A DNA stretch of 64,000 nt from Branchiostoma floridae (taxonomy: Eukaryota > Chordata > Leptocardii > Amphioxiformes > Branchiostomatidae). The DNA lies in contig NC_049984.1 of the NCBI RefSeq assembly GCF_000003815.2, positions 5,667,258 through 5,731,257 on the forward strand, in the 5' to 3' direction. The notes under the pieces were generated by a model, which saw only the letters and a program-made list of their open reading frames with translations, was not told the origin of the DNA and made no database searches. Below, piece after piece: positions 1-12,576 of this stretch (position 1 is its first letter; every line of letters begins with the position of its first letter). Made by a program: the position numbers and the translations under genes.

Positions 1-2239
1 TTCATTCTATCCTGAAGGGAGCTGACATTAACTTTACTTTCTTATTTTAAAGCCCTGGCAGAGCCTTCACCGGGAAGCAACCCCTTCTGTGACAAAAAAG
101 TCAGGAATACAGTGGCACAGTTACTGAGTTAGATTTAAGAATTGTCAGTGCCAAAGAAAGTTTGGGTTGGTAGAACTGAGGGAGGGAGAATTTTTTTTAC
201 TGGCAATTTAATACACAATTGTTCAATCCAGTACAGAAATGCATTGATACTTGTTGGCTTGTTCTGGTAGGACTACATTTTTTAAATTAATAATAATAAT
301 GTGTAATTTTCTTACAACATCATTTTACCAGCAACCTGGTTCTGGAACACATGTTAGTTATGTCAAATTATCATGGATACAGTTAAATTTATCCCTAGGC
401 CCATGCATTTGACTGAAGATGTGTCTTGCACAAACAATTTCTTTATGACAAAATTGTCATCAATGTTGATATTTATAAAGTTGTTGTTGCTTATATCAGG
501 GTTGATGAAATATACCCTATATTGGCCTATAATATATATAGATCTATAGGTAACTTCAAAGATAGTACATATGTACATTAAAGAGGTTCCAAGAATCAAA
601 AGAAGCCACCCTAGACGATGACAAGAACAGCAAAAATTGTTTTCTGGTAACTGCTCATTTGTATAAATGATAGCCTCTGTCACAACAGGTATATGTAGAT
701 TAGGCGTAGGATTTTAATTGTCATTTCTGTATGTTCGCTTTTGCATCTGTATAATTTAGGAATGACGTCATATTTCCGCAGATTTATATTCTTTTGGGGC
801 AATGTGTATTCCTGTAATTACTTCATATGCATGTCTGTTTGTGAATTATAACTTAATTAGCATGATTCATGAAGGTGTGAACCTGAAATGATTAGGCCTC
901 ATTTGTAGACGGGGTTGCGAAAATAGATACAGCGGCGTGTATATTGTGGCATAAATTGACTCTCAAAGCATGTCTTTTGCATCTCATCTTTAAACTAGCA
1001 TACAATTACTTTACATTACAAGCGAGATAACGTTACAGCAACGCTCAGTAACTTCTAAGTTGATGTCTGGCTGGTGCTTGTTTGTGCATGTTTTTGCTGT
1101 GTTTCGTACATTTCTCCAGTGGCCTGATTTTTGTTGTTACAGAGGGTTGAGGGGGGAAACACCATGAGAGAAACATAGAAAATGCTACAAAGTACAGTCA
1201 AACACCAAACATCTGCTTGGAGATCAAGCTTTGGTTATTTCCATCTTTGCTTGTTTTTGCAGATGTGGTAGGATGCAGTCAGAAAATGTCACAATCCTCT
1301 CCAATTTCTTGAAATCAATTATATTATTGCAGTTTGCAAAAGCCAGAAGCCTTTTTCCCAATTCCAAGTTCAGTTTCAACTGATGTCTTGATGGCTGTGG
1401 TGTTTGTCAGGTTTATACATAGATTCGTGATCTCCCTCTCACTTCTCCCTTTTGCATGTGGATCCCGGTTGTCAGCAGAATCTGCCAGCAGTCCCAGTTC
1501 AAGCCGGGCCCACCCTTCACCAGAAAGCATTTTGGCATTTCGGCAGACTTCCCTCAAGGCCCCAACTTCAAACCATATCCTGCTAGGACCGCCAGGGAGC
1601 CCATGTTTTTCATCAGACCCCCCCTGGGGAGCAGCATGCTGTGATCTTTCTGGTGCAATATCTTTGATTGGGGACCCTTGGGGGCAACCAACACCCTTGC
1701 TTTCATTAGCGAAAATGCCTTGCTTTTCCCCGAAGGGAAAGTATCCTTTTACTCCGCACAAAAGTCTTAATTGGAATGGATTGGAACGTTCCAAATCGAC
1801 CAATGTCTGGTCACAACAAGTTCTGTTCCAGCAGGGCAGCTGTCGTCGAATGATGCATGGTGCGATATGCCCGGATGAAAGATTTTGAACCCAAAACCTT
1901 GTTAGGATGGATCTTTGGGTGCTTTTATCACTGATATGCAGGGCGGCTCCACAAGAGCTTCATGGCATAGGGGCTAGGTCTGCTAATCCCCAGATAGGGG
2001 CTAGTCCATCTCTCAGAGGATTACTCCCAGCAGGACGGCTGTAATTTTCCTCTGTCCTAAAATTGTGCAATTACGGAACTCCGAGATCACCCGCTCGATA
2101 CCAGGTGGAGTGGGGAGAAAATCCCTGACATCCCCCTTAACTGCATAACTTCTCTCAGATTCCCCCCACCAAAGTAGAGAGAGAGCAAGGAAGAAACATA
2201 AAGTCAGTCTGCTACTTTATTTTACGAAGTACGCCTTGC
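1..2239. other. No gene recognised
   Basis: AT-rich sequence with short open frames only. The 184-codon frame at 1334-1888 overlaps open frames on both strands and has no domain signature or splice context. Nothing else is supported here. Confidence 0.5.
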
Positions 2240-2805
2240 CAACAGCCATCAGACAGATGAGGCGCTGGGAGAATTCAGACAACCCCCCCTGTGGAGCACG
2301 CATCACCCTTGCCCTTATTTGCACAACAGCAGCGCCCTCCCTGCGGAGAATCCCATCTCTGCATGGGCCCGTTGCCGTGGCAACCCCTAATCTTGCAGAC
2401 TATTCAAGCACTTAATATTTGGCCCTCTGCGGGTGCAGCTGCAGTCCCCATAGGGTGTCGGAGTAAAGCTGGTGTCTCACAAACGCAATATGCTGGAGAC
2501 TGGAGAGCCGGAGCCCGGGGCGAAAATCTGCGTCTGACAGGGCCGCGAGAAAGGGAGCCGTCGTATCTCCGCGAATCAGCAGGCACTTCTGAGACGACGG
2601 ATTTGCGGGCACGTCGCCTTTCTCTTCCCTCCAGGGGAACGTCACGCTGGTTTCTGGGAATATTCCCTGTTATCTCGCCCGGCTTGGCACTGCTATCAAA
2701 TCCCCCCCGCCCGACTCTGTCAGCCTTCCGCTGCCAGGAGCTGAAAACTGCTGTCAACAAGCAGCTCCCAAAACTACATCCTCACAGCCGCGCTTATAAA
2801 TAATG
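2240..2805. promoter_or_regulatory. GC-rich, CpG-bearing stretch with TATA box
   Basis: Base composition rises sharply over flanking AT-rich DNA, with many CpGs, and the stretch ends in a TATAAA at 2795-2800. Frames are open on both strands, as expected of GC-rich DNA, and none shows a recognisable domain. It could be a promoter or CpG-island-like element for a transcript towards higher coordinates. No coding exon near it was recognised. Confidence 0.3.
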
Positions 2806-3200
2806 TACACCGTTAACATTTAAGTTTGCTCGCAAAGAATATTGCTATCTATTCAACCTGACATTTGTCATGTTGACACCCCTGCCGTTGAACCTCACCC
2901 CCCCTGCCGGCCAAAGTGGTATGGTCCAAAGGTAAAGGATGGGCTCAGTAACACAGGAAGTAAGGCAGACTCCAGTGATAAAACTTCTGACAAGGTCAGA
3001 GGTCATGCTCTGTTCTCTGTGGCACAGCTTAGTAACCTTTCAAGTTCAAATTCCTGTCAAACAGTCTGCCACCCATGATTACAAGGTCCTGTAGTGTAGC
3101 CAGTAGGACTGTGTACCTAGGAGGCCATATCATGTATCATGTATATATACCTGAAACAAAAATTCAGGTTCATGTATGGACACAGCACGCACAGGTAACC

Positions 3201-3415
3201 CTAGTTCACCTTTATCTGTGGGGTAACCTATATGATATCAGTTTTATCTAGAGACAAGGTATTAAGGGATATCAAGTTGATGGACGGTGGTTTCAAATTG
3301 CAATACCATAACAATTTTTGCAGTTTAAAACCACTGTCCATCAACTTGATATCCCTAAATACCATGTTTTTCAAAACAACAGATATAGGTTACCCTGTGG
3401 ATAAAGGCGAATTAG
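3201..3415. mobile_element. MITE with terminal inverted repeats and long inner hairpin (family A, copy 1)
   Basis: The outer arms (about 3205-3235 and 3384-3412) are inverted copies, TTTATCTGTGGGGTAACC against GGTTACCCTGTGGATAAA. An inner 26-bp inverted pair lies at 3268-3293 and 3327-3352, perfect but for one base. No transposase is present. A second copy lies at 9737-10034. Confidence 0.75.
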
Positions 3416-4844
3416 CATTTCATGTACTGCAGTCTATGAACAGGACTGCACCAGTGTACCTGCACCTGTACAAGTTTGTTCAAATATCTGTAAGCTACAA
3501 CTTATACATCAGTGATTAAGGGTCATCTTTGTGTGAGGATTTACATATTCGGAACTCGAAAACATTTTTCTTACAAGTTGTTGTAGTTTGAACTGCAAGA
3601 TTACTGGGTACATGTATCAAAATCTTTGAGACTAGGCTGGTGCCTTAGTTTGTTCCAGCACGGGTAAAGGTACACCAAACTCCGGACCTGTACCTGAACA
3701 ATTTTACAGGGACAGGTATCAATCATAATTTATATACAGCCCTTGGAACCAGTCCTTCTAGGTGTCCCACATCTCACTGTTTTATCTTCATCGTTAAAAT
3801 GAAGTTGAAGAATCTTCATTTGGATCAGTTCTTAATTTGCTATATTATGATGTCCATGCAAATTATCGAATCTGCATGATTTATGAATTTCTTAGGATTT
3901 GTTTACACTTATATTGCAAAATCGGAAAAATGTACAACGAACGGTATTTCCAGTTTTCACCACAATAAGGTTTACTGCTAGATAATAGCCCCATCCCAGT
4001 GTTAACTGTTGATGAGGGGGAAGCATGGGAATCCCTGTAAACTCTGAAGGATGGTGCCCAGGCTATACGTTCTTTAAACAAATGTACAAGTGTTTAAGTA
4101 GTAGCCACAGTTGCCACACTTCTGCACATTAAAGAACCCAACACACTTGCTAAGAAGAGTCGGGGTGTCCTGGTGTGCTTGGCTATAAAAGCCGTAGCAA
4201 AGCTGCGCTACCAACTATTGAAATATCATCACAGCTTGCCTCAGTCTAAGATCGACCACTTAACCATTTTCATACGTAGCCAATTATTTTCAGTACTGCA
4301 GTATACTTGTTGCAAGTTTTAAGTTTAGATACGGTATTAAAAAGTAAAGTAAGCGGGCGATCTAAGACTGTGTATGAAGATTGACTTTTATTGGTTACCA
4401 ACACCAAGTATTTATAGCCTAGAATATTCAGTACCAAAGTTATCCTTCATTATTCAGCCAATATGATATCGCCCCGACTCACAGAGATACAAATTGGACT
4501 CTTCCGTTTATTAGAGTCATTCCTGCGCTTGATCGAGTCAAGTTATAGACCCACCCCTGTCCCCAAGTAGGCAGCCGTGGATGGTGATTATGTACAGAAT
4601 CGATACCAGGGTTTTTGCTACCCTTGCAGGCAAACCGGTGCAACAATCAATAGGTTGTCATACATAAAGGCTGGCAATTCTTCCCCATCGATTACGGATA
4701 CAAACGAGGTCACTCAAATATCTGAAGACCCGTCGTGAAATTTTACTGGGGAATCGGGTTGCATTTGTAAATAATAGATGGGTAGATATGCAAGTTAAGC
4801 AAAAGTTCTTTCTCGAATTACATGTGGGTTATTATTTCGGGGGC

Positions 4845-5151
4845 AGGGCTCGAAATACTTGTTTGTGCATTCCAGGTAACATTGAAAATTACCTGCACCA
4901 GACATATTTTACCTGCACCACTCTGAGTTTAGGAAGTATGGATTATACCATTGCTATTTTTTCTTTTATACTTATAGGTGGTAACAGTCAATGCAGCTAA
5001 TAACAGTCCCTACATCATATGACATTTATGTATAAAACATTTATGTACATGCACCAGTGCAGGTTAGGTGCAGGCAGACACCAGAAATACCTCCACAGCT
5101 CCAATTTTACCTGCACTAACCTGCATATACAGGTGGTATTTCGAGCCCTGT
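4845..5151. mobile_element. hAT-like MITE
   Basis: Ends are inverted copies, CAGGGCTCGAAATA at the left and TATTTCGAGCCCTG at the right, a typical hAT-type terminus. The interior is non-coding, with repeated ACCTGCAC motifs. I see no clear target duplication. Confidence 0.55.
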
Positions 5152-5524
5152 AGATAGAAACTAGGTATGCGACACGTCAGAAAGACTCAGATCGAACATT
5201 TCTCTGCGGAAATGTGGCCCTGCAGAAACAGTTTGTTATCCCTTCGCAGCAATCCGTAACTTTCTCCCGTCTCTCCACCAATGAGCTCGCTAAAAACAGC
5301 TGAAAACTGCGTGATAGGAAAGTCTTATGGCTTAATACAGCGGCAAGTGCCTCTACAGGGATGCATCAGCTCAACCCTTGACGACAGCCTTAATTCCCAG
5401 TGTCATTACAGGAGAATTGGAAGAGAGCAATATAACTTCTGGATCCCGCAGGATGGTCCTTAATCTCCGTCGAAATTAATAAAGATTTCTGGAGGTGGCT
5501 AAGGGGGGAGCAAGTCTTTTTTTC

Positions 5525-6370
5525 TCGCGGTGATGGATGGGAGTGGTAGGATCCCAGACTGCAGCTCACAGCTAACCTGTTTGACTCGAGAATTCATCAC
5601 GAAAGTGTCAGACTTCCTTCCAGCATATGTCTGAAGTAAGGAGCCAGAATCTGAATTATGCCTTGCTGGACCAGTCTGAAAAAACAAAACCGTTTTTTCT
5701 TGCTGTACTGGTCTGAAAAAAAAATGGACCGAAAAAATTGTTGTTCCAATTTTTGGACCGAATAGGAAAATTGATAATACCAGCCATGGATGGGACTTGT
5801 ACGATCCCAAAATGCAGCTCACAGCTAACCTGTTTGACTCGAGAATTCATCACGAAAGTGTCAAACTCCATTCCAGCATATGTCTGGAGTAGGGAGCCAG
5901 TATCTGAATTTTTCCTTGATGGACCAGTCTGAAAAAACAGACTCGATTTTTGGACTGAATAGGAAAATTAATGATACCGTCCATGAATGGGAGTTGTAAG
6001 ATCCCAAACTACAGCTCACAGCTAACCTGTTTGACACCAGAATTTATCACAAAAGTGCCACACTTCATTCCAACATATCCAAGATATGAAGCCAGTATCT
6101 GAAATACAGAACTGGACCAGTCGGAAAAAAACGGACCAAAAGCTGACTGACTGACTGAAAAACTGACTGGACCAAATAGGAAAATTGATGATACCAGCCA
6201 GGTTTTAACTGTCTTGGGGCTAATCATTCCAAGGAAATAGTATCTGAAATACGGAACCGTTATTTCTTGCTAGACCGGTCTGAAAAAAAGACTGAAAGAA
6301 ATACGTGGACCGTTTTTGACATATTAGGAAAATTAATGTAGCCAGGTTTAAACTGTCTTGGGGCTAACCA
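5525..6370. repeat. Diverged tandem repeat array, about 200-250 bp units
   Basis: Three to four direct units share the order: GATGGGA block, 'cagctcacagctaacctgtt', ATTCATCACGAAAGTGTC, AGCATATGTCTG, 'gagccag.atctga', CTGGACCAGTCTGAAAAAA, GACCGAATAGGAAAATTGAT. Units start near 5530, 5785 and 5985, with a partial unit from about 6185. Open frames here follow the repeat, not a gene. Confidence 0.75.
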
Positions 6371-7077
6371 TTCCAAGAAAATAACAGTGTAAGAGGAAAA
6401 CAGAAGCTGCCTTAACTAGATTTAACTATCGTTGATGTTAATTGCTACAAGGACGATATGCTATAAGTGTAGAGTAGTAAGTTTCCGTGAATAGCTGTGT
6501 GTATTTATACATTTATTTACAAGCATGTAAAGGAGGAGTCTTCAGGTGGCGAGGGGAGGAGTTTTAAGCCAAAAATATGATTTTGTACTACTTATTTACA
6601 AGAGGATCTGGTTCAGGTGTGTACTTGGACCTGGTTCTCTGAACCTGGACAGGACCTGAATGTTTTGTACCTTAATCCGAACCCCTGCCAGCCTCAACAC
6701 CTAAATGAACGGGTGGTAGTTTTTCTTCACAAAACCGGAAGCATTGATATAAAGAAAAATGGTTGCCCTTCATGCGTAAGCGAGCGACTTTCGCAGTTCT
6801 TCCTGAAGATTAGCAGCGCCGCGTTTTGATTGGCTCCCTGCGGAAATGCGGATGATATTTTAAAAAGCTCTCACCCAGGGTGTGACAGGGCCCCTGTTGT
6901 GGTGCCGCTGCCTCCCGAGATCCGTCGAGTGCTTTGATCAGACAGAATATTGCCAACTGTAAGGGAATTGACATTTTCAAATGCACCGCGGCGTCTAGTC
7001 TTGTGGAAAATAGTGGTCCGGAGAGGGCTCTATCCTCCTTTTGTTCTCCTCTCGGTGGAGCGCAGTCTTCTTTAATC

Positions 7078-7125
7078 ATGCCAAAGGACAGGCGTAACAG
7101 CCTTACCTGCCTCCCAGAGGCACAC
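7078..7125 (+). promoter_or_regulatory. Candidate 5' exon or upstream ORF of the ZNF423/521-like gene
   Basis: An ATG begins 16 codons (MPKDRRNSLTCLPEAH) ending exactly at a consensus donor (CACAC then GTAAGA), within a less AT-rich stretch (6.8-7.35 kb). It ends in phase 0 whereas exon 12577 needs phase 1. Direct splicing would therefore make a short upstream ORF ending at TAG, with translation restarting at the ATG at 12588. It may equally be noncoding or unrelated. Confidence 0.25.
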
Positions 7126-8169
7126 GTAAGACTTCACTAAGTGTGTCTCCGTCTCCCACATCTGAGAGGCGTGCGAGGGACGTTTTCTTTGGTTGCATTC
7201 CCCCGTTCAAAAAGTATTGCCTCTCGTGGCGTTCGGGAGATAAAAGTTGCAGAACTTGGTTGTAATAAAATGGTTCTCGGAGGACGATCTGTAATGAAAG
7301 CAATCCTTTTCTGCCATAAGAGCAGCGTCTCTAATGGGTCCCAGGCAAAATTAGAATGCCGCTTGATGGATCATTTGCATCTCATTGTCGCTCTCTGAAG
7401 GATTCCTTAAACTGAAGAATATTGGGCAGGGCTGGAAATGCTGGGTGCATCTGCATTTTTCTGCACTTCGAAATGAGCTGTGACTGTAATTTTTGCTTCC
7501 ATGAAAGTCAAAATGGAGGTTTTGTATTGACTGCCGTTTGTTTGTATGTGAGAGTGATGTTTGTCAGCAAGATGATTAGAGAATGCATGAATGGATTGAT
7601 TTGATATGTGACTAGGTTTTGGAATGGTAGGAATTACAGTTTTTTAGGGTGCTCTAGTGTCGTGTTATGGTACTGTTGTGGAACTTTCACTTTTGATACT
7701 GTGTTCTGGACTTACTGGTCATAATTTTTCAGCGGTAGGTACAATGTAGCTCTTAGACTGGATAATAAAGTGTGTAAGTTTTGGTCCCCAAGCGGTTTCT
7801 CTTGGGCGGTAAAGGCCAATTTTTTTATTGTTGGTGTGCCGATGCACACAGCTATTTGTGTAGAGTTACAAAAATAAACACTAAACATATAATGCTATAA
7901 CATGCTCTTGACAATTGAGTGTCAGAAAAAAAGGGTTTTGTTGAAATACTTGTTTTGAATTTGTTTTGAAGTTAGCAACATAATTTTATATTCCTGTTCA
8001 GAGGAGAGACGGTAAGATTTATAGTTAGGACTTCATGACTTTCGAGTTTATCTTACGTTGTGCACCTCAATTTTTTTTTGCGCACCTAAATTTTCTGGTT
8101 ATGGCCACCCACGCACCAACAATCAAAATTGCCCAAGAGCTAAGAAGACTGCTCAGGGGACAGATAATG

Positions 8170-8500
8170 TTTGGTCTGTGTGGACAGGTGGTCACTGTAG
8201 ACTGGATTCTTAATGTTTGTGTTAATGGGAAAAATTATCTAAGGGACTACCAAGCACATTGACCAGGGGGAACCTCACTGAAGTTGTGGCAAATTGGCGA
8301 TCCCGCTGCCCAGCGGTTTGACAGACAAGGAATTTCATTGATAAAAAGCAAATCTTTTTACTCTTAATTTTGTGTTGTCTTTTTAGTCATAGTGTCATGT
8401 GATCACTACTCACAGGATTCTTAATGTTTGTGTTAATGGGAAAAATTATCTAACTGATTCTAAGGGACCTCACTGAAGCTGTGGCATGTTGGCAATCCCA
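8170..8500. repeat. Dispersed repeat with GGTGGTCACTGTAGAC core
   Basis: Two adjacent copies carry the core ATTCTTAATGTTTGTGTTAA followed by a conserved GGGAAAAATTATCTAA stretch. Related fragments recur at 12925-13010, 57720-57840, 58720-58870 and, inverted, 61930-62040. No coding capacity; a genome-wide repeat family is inferred. Confidence 0.6.
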
Positions 8501-9736
8501 CTGCTGAGGAGTGACTCGTCAGAGCACTCAAAATATTTCTTAATCCTCTTGTTGTCCTTTTAATTATACTTTTTAGTTGTACATTTTACATGATATTCTC
8601 ATTATAAAGTATAGAGTAACACGGATCCAAGTTTAAACATATATAGGACGTACATTTGTAGCATGGCTACCAAGGAGCTGCAGTCTAGTCAGATACCCAC
8701 TTTTATGTCATACCTGTGATGCGAAACGTTCGATACGGGTGTTCCGGACCGGGCTGTACGTTTCCGTATCACACAGGTTCGAAAGGCTCCAATCACACAG
8801 GCTCCATTCGAATAAATCGAACTGTTTCGAGCGGGCCGAATACGGCACGGTTGGCAATTCAAATACCTGATTCGGACGTTGGAACATTACCTTGGGCGAT
8901 ACAGAATACACTGTGTTGTATTCTATATGTACTTTGAGTTTGACTGTAAGCCTAAAGCCGCCTTTACAATTCATGCGAATGCCGGGGGAATTTAAGCACA
9001 GCTTCCAGGGACCCACCAACGTCAGCTGAGCTGCTAAAAATTGTCTGCAGTCTGCTTAGTCTCAAGGACATTGGTCGTTCTTCGGCCAAAAATGCCCATT
9101 TTGAGCGCGCCAACATGTCGGCCAAGCTAAGTTCTTAATTTGTAAAGGGGGCTTAAGAACGAGTTTGGAGCCCTGTTGTGGGAATTCCCAGCCTGGCTGG
9201 TGGCAGGAAGTCAAGACGACATACTGCGTCAATGACAAACTTTTGGGATGGATCGGGAGTCTGGAGTTCAAGCATCCCGGTATGATTTGACAAGGGGGGA
9301 AGCAGTTAGCAGGGGTGGCAGTCAAAGGGCAGCCCTTGTACCTCGTCTGTTGGATAATGAATGAATTGGGTAGCACAGAACACCCATGCATCATTATTAT
9401 AGACCAATCTTCTTGTCTGTGTGTTCTTTTTTTTTCCAGGTAGAATCAGACTTAAGTGTTATCTAGTCCTACAGCAGTAGCTACTAAAATGATTGGAAAA
9501 TTTACTATGATACTTGTACTTAAACTTTTACTCTCATTTATCAATCCCCAAACTTCAGCAAGGCCTGGGAAACAAAAGTTGTACAACTTTGTACTACATC
9601 ATTTTCCTGAGAAATGGAGTGTGGATCAAATTTGTTTCTTGTGGAAAAAGACAACGATTCAAGGGCATGCAGGATTTTCAGGGGGATGTCAGGGGAAAAA
9701 TTTAGTCAAGGCTGGTCTCGAGCGTACTATGTAATG

Positions 9737-10034
9737 CTAGTTCACCTTTATTTGCAGGGTAACCTATATCCGTAGTATTGAGGGATTTCAAGTCGACAGA
9801 CTATGGTCACAAACTGCAATATTTCAAATACTGCAAATGCAGAAATGTTCGCGGTGGATTAATGTTCGCGGTTTTCGCGGTGACCTTTTCACCGCGAACT
9901 TAAAACTAGTGCGAACATTTTTCTATAATGGTATTAGCCTGCAGTCTATGGTGTTACCGCAAAATTAAAAGCACTGCGAAAAGTCTTTTTTTTAACTGAT
10001 ATAGGTTACCCCCCGCGGATAAAGATGAACCAGC
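9737..10034. mobile_element. MITE family A, copy 2, with nested CGCGGT-rich repeat
   Basis: Ends match copy 1 at 3.2 kb (TTCACCTTTAT..GGGTAACCTATAT and the inverse GATATAGGTTACC..GATAAAGATGAAC). The middle (about 9840-9920) holds an inverted repeat rich in TTCGCGGT and ACCGCGAA. This motif family recurs at 10280-10460 and 22020-22180. Confidence 0.65.
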
Positions 10035-10754
10035 GTTACATTAAAGTTACATGTACATTTAGTGCAGTCTACATGGTGTCATACGAAAATGGATCATGAG
10101 CGCAATGAAATACTGTTTAATTAGCTGCGAACAAGAAGCGAGGGATTCTGATTGCAGAGTCTTGGCAAGTTCACATTTATCTTCAGTCCCCGTTAGCAAT
10201 TAATTAGAATTTACAGCTCTATAACAATTAAGATGTAGAGCTTTTGACAAGTTATGGATTACCTGTATATATACGTTAAAACCAGAAATGTTCGCGGGGA
10301 TTTAACATCGCGATAAAGAAAATGGAGTGTTTGGTTTGTGTTTGAAACTGCCATGCAAGGTTTTCACTGTAAAAGGTGAAATGTTTGCAGTGGTTCGTCC
10401 TGAAGATGTCACCATGAAAAACACAAACATAAAACCACGGCGAACATTTCCTGGTTTACAGCACTAGTACTGTCTAGCACTGTTCTAGCTAGTGCAATTT
10501 TAGCGTATCGGGCCAATACGCTATAAGTTGTGACCACCACATTAAAATGAGGACCACTATGCTAATTTTCAACATTTACTTGTTGAACAATGTCAATCAA
10601 ACATGAAAATGATGATATGCCACACCAAACTGACCAAAAAATCCTTCAAATTACTTTGTGATGTTAACAGAGTTAAGTCACCTCACGGGTACCCTTATAA
10701 TGCCAACTTTTTACTCTAGCTACATTTTCAAAATCTCACTGCAGAAGGGCCAAG

Positions 10755-10855
10755 ATCGTTCGGTGTAATATAACTAGCTGCTGCTGCGCAGCGTGCCTGC
10801 GAAGCTGGTGTGTTACACCGAACGGCGGTTATACTGGCTATATAGATACAGATAC
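10755..10855. repeat. Short hairpin repeat (family B, copy 1)
   Basis: CGTTCGGTGTAAT and its inverse (GTGTTACACCGAACGG) flank a GC-rich loop, followed by GGTTATACTGGCTATATAG. A diverged copy lies at 29598-29705. Confidence 0.6.
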
Positions 10856-11214
10856 AGAAGATCACCCTTCCACACAACCCCCAAAATTGGTCGCTTTGCC
10901 CTTACCATTACGCTAGAATAAAATTCTGGCTAGAACCCTGCTGTCATGCTTTTAGATCTGGGATTGTCATACTGTAAAGTCTTATGTGGCACATAGACCG
11001 CTTTGGTGTATCCTTTGGTCATTTGCCAGGTGATTCATCAAAATCAAGGTTGAAAGATGCATTGCGCTGCCATGCAGGTATTACACAGCTTAACAAGGAG
11101 ATCAGAGGATTTAGTTTTGCTGGCTTTAGAGATTAGTCGGTGGCAAATCTTCGATGTAAAAATCTTCAATCAGTGAAAGACATACGTGTATAATTCTGTG
11201 ATGAACAGCACATA

Positions 11215-11330
11215 TATTTCACACCAAAAGCAGTTACTCATGTAACTGGATATGATAACATCCACTGTGTTTCATCATATCTTATTACCTGGATGTCTAA
11301 GCTTCATCGATGCAGCCATATTCCATATTC
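11215..11330. repeat. Short MITE-like repeat (family C)
   Basis: Carries GTAACTGGATATGAT..ATTACCTGGATGTCTAA.CTTCATCGA. Related copies lie at about 46925-47100 and 47740-47835, inside introns of the ion-channel gene. Confidence 0.45.
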
Positions 11331-12576
11331 TGAAGGGTATATAATAGTTTAATAGAGACCAGGAATGCCATGCTCAGTAGTCCCTTGATTAGTGCCTAGT
11401 AGTTTCAAGGTACTTTTTTTTCTATGGATTTTTGCTGAGTTAGCATAGTTTACTTCAGGGAAGACAAAAGGGAAATACCTCTTAAAGTCTCCCCAGGATT
11501 TCTGATTCCTGTCCTTTCTCTGTGTATCATGATAATTAACCATACCACTGTACATGTAGGCATATCGTTAAGTTTGTCATGATACTGAGTGCCCTGATCT
11601 ATTTATTGGACCAGACGGAAAAATATTTTCACCTCATCAGTCTTTTGTCTACTCTTGCTTTTGGCATTTGCAATGATAAAGTGAAATACCTGCCATGCTT
11701 GGTTCTAAACTCATTGTTATTCCTTATTTTACTATAGTTTTCCAGATTGACTTTTCTCACATATAGTGTAATGGAGAAGATGCTGGTCTTCTCCATTTTG
11801 TTATGCCACCTGTCATGTTTATGACAAAGTGCAGATACTGCAATCTTCAGTCTGATGACAAGAAGATTACATGCTGACATATCAGACCGATACTACAGGT
11901 CGGTCACTGGGTCATGAACGGCTACAGGTGGTCTTTGATTTGTTATCGGAATAAAATTGATAAGGCTAGTGAAGGGGCACCCATCAGATCTTTTTCGGCC
12001 ATTCCAAAAACATGCGATTTTTGCTGTGGAAGAGAAATAATGTCACCCAGATGTATAATAAAATGCTTCCTTGACCACACAATGTCAAGGGTAGGGCTTC
12101 CTTATCCATTCTACATTTTTCATACATATATCACAATTTTTTCGCCTTCAAGTTATAAAAGGTGGATTTGCAGTACGATTCGACTGTACATGAATGAATG
12201 AATGACAATTTATTTGTGTCTTGCGCTTTTACATGCTTGAATTTCAGCATAAGTGCTCTAAACTTGAACAAATCCAATGATGAACATGCCTTTTATGTTA
12301 ACACAAGTTGTGGTTGGTGTATGTCATCCTACACCATGTATATAAATGTTCTTTTTTTTGTTTTCATTCCTATCCTTTATGAAAATTGTTATCGATAAGT
12401 ATCCTGTCCAAATCTAGATGTATTGTCTCTGTTTTTGTCAGCAGGGCTAGCCCTTTGTAATAGCCATAGGCTAGTTGGGCAGCCCTGGCTGTGTGTTCTG
12501 AACAGCCAAACCAATAAATAAATAAATAAACACAAGTCGTAGGTAAACATTCAAAGTTTTCTCTTCATCTTTCCAG

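Noticed and set aside
1334-1888. 184-codon open frame, with an overlapping 159-codon frame on the other strand
   Set aside because: No domain, no splice context and open frames on both strands. Composition alone explains it.
2291-2803. 170-codon open frame in the GC-rich stretch
   Set aside because: Stops are rare in GC-rich DNA, and frames are open on the opposite strand too. The predicted peptide shows nothing recognisable.
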